50,964 nucleotides of DNA. Source: a virus. Each line of letters starts with the position of its first letter. Position 1 is the stretch's first letter. The position numbers and the translations under genes were made by a program. A model generated the notes under the pieces. That model worked only from the letters and a program-made list of their open reading frames with translations, did not search any database and was not told the DNA's origin. Where the stretch lies: positions 1 to 50,964 of the IMG/VR virus record IMGVR_UViG_3300041809_001476. One strand, 5' to 3'. Positions 48,892 to 50,964 of this stretch are shown here, piece by piece.

Positions 48892-48920
48892 GCGATTTCT
48901 ATATAGGAAATAGAAATCGC
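48892..48920 (+). promoter_or_regulatory. Hairpin with the ribosome binding site in its loop
   Basis: GCGATTTCTAT (48892-48902) and ATAGAAATCGC (48910-48920) form a perfect 11-bp stem. The 7-nt loop ATAGGAA contains the likely Shine-Dalgarno AGGA. ATG 48922 follows two bases after the stem. The hairpin would hide the start region and limit translation on long read-through transcripts. Confidence 0.8.
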
Positions 48921-48921
48921 C

Positions 48922-49587
48922 ATGGATTTACCCCAAGCGTCTGGTATCTACGAAATTCGAAACTTTACCAATGGCAAATTATGGATAGGACAATCCGTCA
49001 ATATTAAAGCTCGATGTCGTCAGCACAGGACAGATTTGAGACTCAAGCAGTCTAGTCCCCACCTTCAAAGTGCCTGGGATAAATATGGGGAAAATTCATT
49101 CCAATTTTCTGTTTTAGAGTTGTGTGAAGTCATAGATCTTGACGTAAAAGAAACTTATTGGATCGGGTTTTATAAGTCTAGTGAGCGAGAATACGGGTAT
49201 AACATTGAACGATTTCCACAGGGCACTGGTCCAAGATCCCCTGAGTTTCGTGAAAAACTTAGTAAAGTGAAAAAAGGGACTCCTTGCAGCATCAAAGGTT
49301 ACAAATGTTTTTACAATCCCCAAACAAAACAAGAAACTAGGTCTAAAGAATCTCTTGCTCTGCCCTGGGTACCGGGGCGCGGCCCTGCTAAACTTGAAGC
49401 TGTGGCTAAACGTGCAAAAGCGAACACAGGCAAAAAACGTACTCCTGAAACTTGCCGGAGAATAGCCATCGGAAACACAGGGAAGACTTGGTCAGAAGAA
49501 ACACGAATCATTTTGACAGAGTTTGCAAAACAACGTACTGATATAGGTAGAGATGGGCATACCGGTCGGTTTGTTTCAAAGAGATAG
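48922..49587 (+). CDS. GIY-YIG homing endonuclease
   Basis: 221-aa protein. GIYEIRNFTNGKLWIGQSVN, then ARCRQHR and SAWDKYGENSFQFSVLE match the GIY-YIG nuclease (catalytic Tyr/Arg/Glu region, residues ~8-75). The C-terminal part has modular DNA-binding repeats of the NUMOD3 kind (EFREKLSKVKKG, KRTPETCRRIAIGNTGK). It sits right after the intein-bearing helicase gene, and its start is controlled by the 11-bp hairpin. Typical selfish mobile gene. Confidence 0.88.
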   Translation: MDLPQASGIYEIRNFTNGKLWIGQSVNIKARCRQHRTDLRLKQSSPHLQSAWDKYGENSFQFSVLELCEVIDLDVKETYWIGFYKSSEREYGYNIERFPQGTGPRSPEFREKLSKVKKGTPCSIKGYKCFYNPQTKQETRSKESLALPWVPGRGPAKLEAVAKRAKANTGKKRTPETCRRIAIGNTGKTWSEETRIILTEFAKQRTDIGRDGHTGRFVSKR

Positions 49588-49619
49588 CTAGTTAAGAGGT
49601 AGGAGTCGTAGATTAACTC

Positions 49620-49808
49620 ATGGAAATTTTTGTCTGCCGGAAATGCGTTTTCAAAGCAGTTCATAACGAGGACGGGAGTTTCTCTTTTTCTGAAAACGAA
49701 AATGTTGTATCCGTTCAAGATTTAGGATGCCCGCCGGAGTACATTTTCGAAAATAAATTCTGTCCTCTTTGTTATTGCGGCTTCCCTCTCAAGAAAGAGA
49801 CACAATGA
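49620..49808 (+). CDS. 62-aa zinc-ribbon protein
   Basis: CRKC (residues 6-9) and CPLCYCG (~48-54) form a zinc ribbon around a variable acidic middle. AGGAG is ~16 nt upstream of ATG 49620, a little far. The stop overlaps the next ATG (ATGA). Function unknown. Confidence 0.6.
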   Translation: MEIFVCRKCVFKAVHNEDGSFSFSENENVVSVQDLGCPPEYIFENKFCPLCYCGFPLKKETQ

Positions 49809-50440
49809 AAATCTTACTGGCAACAATTTTGTTCTGGCTATGCGTGTCGGCGATGGCTCAAATTCCGCTGCCCGCTCCGGAAGGAACTCTCCTTGTGGTG
49901 GGAACTTGTTCGGTGGCGAATTTTCCAAAAACCTACAAAAGAGGAATGCACGGCAAATGTAAGGGTGACTACGATATTGCATCCACTAAACGGTTTGTGA
50001 CACCCGGAGAGTACCGGGTGTTCATTCACTTAATCGGCCCATCTTCAGAATACTTTGTATCTTGTTTGGGTCATGTGCATTGGAGTACCTGGGGGGGTCA
50101 CTACATCTTCAGCAAAGACTGCGTATTTCCTGACGACTACACTAAACGTAACGTTTTAACCGGATCAAACCCGTACGAAATGGGCCGTGCTACTCCTGCG
50201 TTGCCAGAGGTTGGATCCTATGTTCCTTACCTGTGGACTGGAAACTATGAGGAGAAGCTGATCATACGTTTTGCCCGCGATTATCACGACACCACTGGGA
50301 CAATGTTTCAATACACTCTTCTCCAGATGGCGACAAGCCGGAGTTGGATAATTACATCGGATGAAATTCCCGATCAATATCGATGTTCAAACGGCGAGGT
50401 TCTTGTTGAAGGAAAAAGAAAATGTCGTCCGGATAAATAG
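49805..50440 (+). CDS. Secreted protein, unknown
   Basis: 211-aa protein starting at ATG 49805 (ATGA overlap with the previous stop). Signal peptide MKILLATILFWLCVSAMA. The mature part has about six Cys (TCSVANF, GKCKGDYD, SCLGHVHW, KDCVFPDD, YRCSNG, RKCRPD), enough for disulfides, and many aromatic residues. Likely periplasmic or surface protein. No family recognised. Confidence 0.65.
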   Translation: MKILLATILFWLCVSAMAQIPLPAPEGTLLVVGTCSVANFPKTYKRGMHGKCKGDYDIASTKRFVTPGEYRVFIHLIGPSSEYFVSCLGHVHWSTWGGHYIFSKDCVFPDDYTKRNVLTGSNPYEMGRATPALPEVGSYVPYLWTGNYEEKLIIRFARDYHDTTGTMFQYTLLQMATSRSWIITSDEIPDQYRCSNGEVLVEGKRKCRPDK

Positions 50441-50458
50441 CTGTTCTATCTTCTTTCT

Positions 50459-50480
50459 CAGTAGGTTAAACTGGAGGGAA
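50459..50480 (+). promoter_or_regulatory. CAGTAG-type leader motif
   Basis: CAGTAGGTTAAACTGGAGGG + AA, matching 26797-26818 at 21 of 22 bases and preceded by a pyrimidine-rich tract. Supplies GGAGGG for ATG 50486. Confidence 0.5.
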
Positions 50481-50485
50481 GCAAA

Positions 50486-50689
50486 ATGAAATCAGGATTG
50501 CTGGGTTTTCTCGTTGCGATGTTGGTTGTGGCTCTGGGGTATTCGATTCCAACAACGATGTCCCTCGTTAAGAGACCAGTCCCGGTTATAAACACGGAAG
50601 TTACGGTGACGCCGGAAGACAACGGCGCGGCGGACGAGAATTCTGGCCAGCCTGTGCAGACTTTGCAGCGCACGAACCTTTGCATATGA
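50486..50689 (+). CDS. 67-aa small membrane protein
   Basis: N-terminal transmembrane helix (LLGFLVAMLVVALGYSIP) and a periplasmic-looking Thr/Val-rich tail. Could be exported or a single-pass protein. ATGA overlap with the next gene. Function unknown. Confidence 0.6.
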   Translation: MKSGLLGFLVAMLVVALGYSIPTTMSLVKRPVPVINTEVTVTPEDNGAADENSGQPVQTLQRTNLCI

Positions 50690-50841
50690 AGCTAACCAAC
50701 CTCATTTTGACAGTGGTAGCCCCGTTGGTGGCGCTCAACAACATCTATGGTTGGGGTCTCCGGTTTCTCGAGGTTAGAATGGGCACTTACGATCCCAGAA
50801 ATTGGGATGTATCAGTAACGAGGAAGCATAGGCACAAATGA
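50686..50841 (+). CDS. 51-aa small membrane protein
   Basis: ATG 50686 overlaps the previous TGA. Hydrophobic N-terminal segment (NLILTVVAPLVALNNIYGW), then a basic C-terminus ending TRKHRHK. The stop TGA (50839-50841) overlaps the next ATG. Function unknown. Confidence 0.55.
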   Translation: MKLTNLILTVVAPLVALNNIYGWGLRFLEVRMGTYDPRNWDVSVTRKHRHK

Positions 50842-50964
50842 ACGACTTTGGAATCGACATCACAGGTTTGACTGCGGTGCTAAAGGCTCGCAATTTTTAC
50901 AAGAAACCGTCCACGGATAAAGAACGAACTGTAGTTGTAATTCAGGGTTCTGGCTGCGATCCTG
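50838..50964 (+). CDS. Partial CDS truncated by the window end
   Basis: ATG 50838 (ATGA overlap) with 42 codons to the window end: MNDFGIDITGLTAVLKARNF and on. No domain visible in the part seen. It continues the coupled gene run. Confidence 0.5.
   Translation, partial: MNDFGIDITGLTAVLKARNFYKKPSTDKERTVVVIQGSGCDP

Overview
The window is about 51 kb of a tailed dsDNA bacteriophage genome, very likely a large myovirus. It holds a baseplate J-like protein, a run of giant fibre/spike and baseplate genes, a T4-type lysozyme, tRNAs, a tmRNA, a DNA-hypermodification gene set, an intein, and many free-standing homing endonucleases. There is no ribosomal or other core bacterial gene. The host is not proven. 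A membrane-anchored GcvH-like protein at 36919-37536 and the many He_PIG-like and 'IIDSNGN...W' adhesion modules resemble proteins I associate with soil Acidobacteriota, so an acidobacterial host is a reasonable inference.

Layout. 1-3 kb: a small membrane protein, a 445-bp G-rich degenerate repeat tract, a compact foldable RNA (1387-1448), small ORFs, a zinc-ribbon membrane protein and an HNH endonuclease. 3-5 kb: two peptidoglycan hydrolases on opposite strands and a small structural gene. 5-27 kb: one long plus-strand tail/baseplate operon. It has a 1308-aa spike with a C-terminal beta-helix, a 1363-aa Ig-repeat protein, a 749-aa fibre, a 1562-aa gpJ-like baseplate protein and many smaller proteins, with genes often joined by TAATG or ATGA overlaps. 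27-29 kb: a minus-strand base-hypermodification gene and a frameshifted HNH gene. 29-32 kb: one large gene that appears to be broken by a 566-bp inversion. 32-33.3 kb: a GIY-YIG endonuclease and a circularly permuted (two-piece) tmRNA gene. 33.3-37.5 kb: a 778-aa protein with an internal duplication, small ORFs and the GcvH-like gene. 37.6-39.8 kb: operator-like repeats, a hairpin-rich leader, and a tRNA cluster (Ile-GAT, Thr-CGT, Thr-GGT, Thr-TGT, Gln-TTG) mixed with small ORFs and two HNH genes. 40.4-42.2 kb: secreted proteins. 42.2-45.2 kb: a minus-strand operon with an amino acid:DNA transferase (AADT) and a PLP enzyme. 45.3-49.6 kb: a PP2C phosphatase, an intein-split UvrD/Rep helicase, and a GIY-YIG gene whose ribosome binding site lies in the loop of an 11-bp hairpin. 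49.6 kb to the end: small secreted and membrane proteins.

How it fits together. The HMUDK_hel-type protein (27556-28584), the AADT (42577-43821) and the PLP enzyme (44303-45211) fit a thymidine-hypermodification pathway acting on 5-hydroxymethyluracil in phage DNA. The tmRNA and three threonine tRNAs suggest that the phage supplements host translation; the tail proteins look very Thr-rich. The strongest candidates for something undescribed are the phage-encoded permuted tmRNA, the 566-bp inversion that would restore a 1045-aa ORF, and the set of Thr tRNAs of which two have C at position 33.
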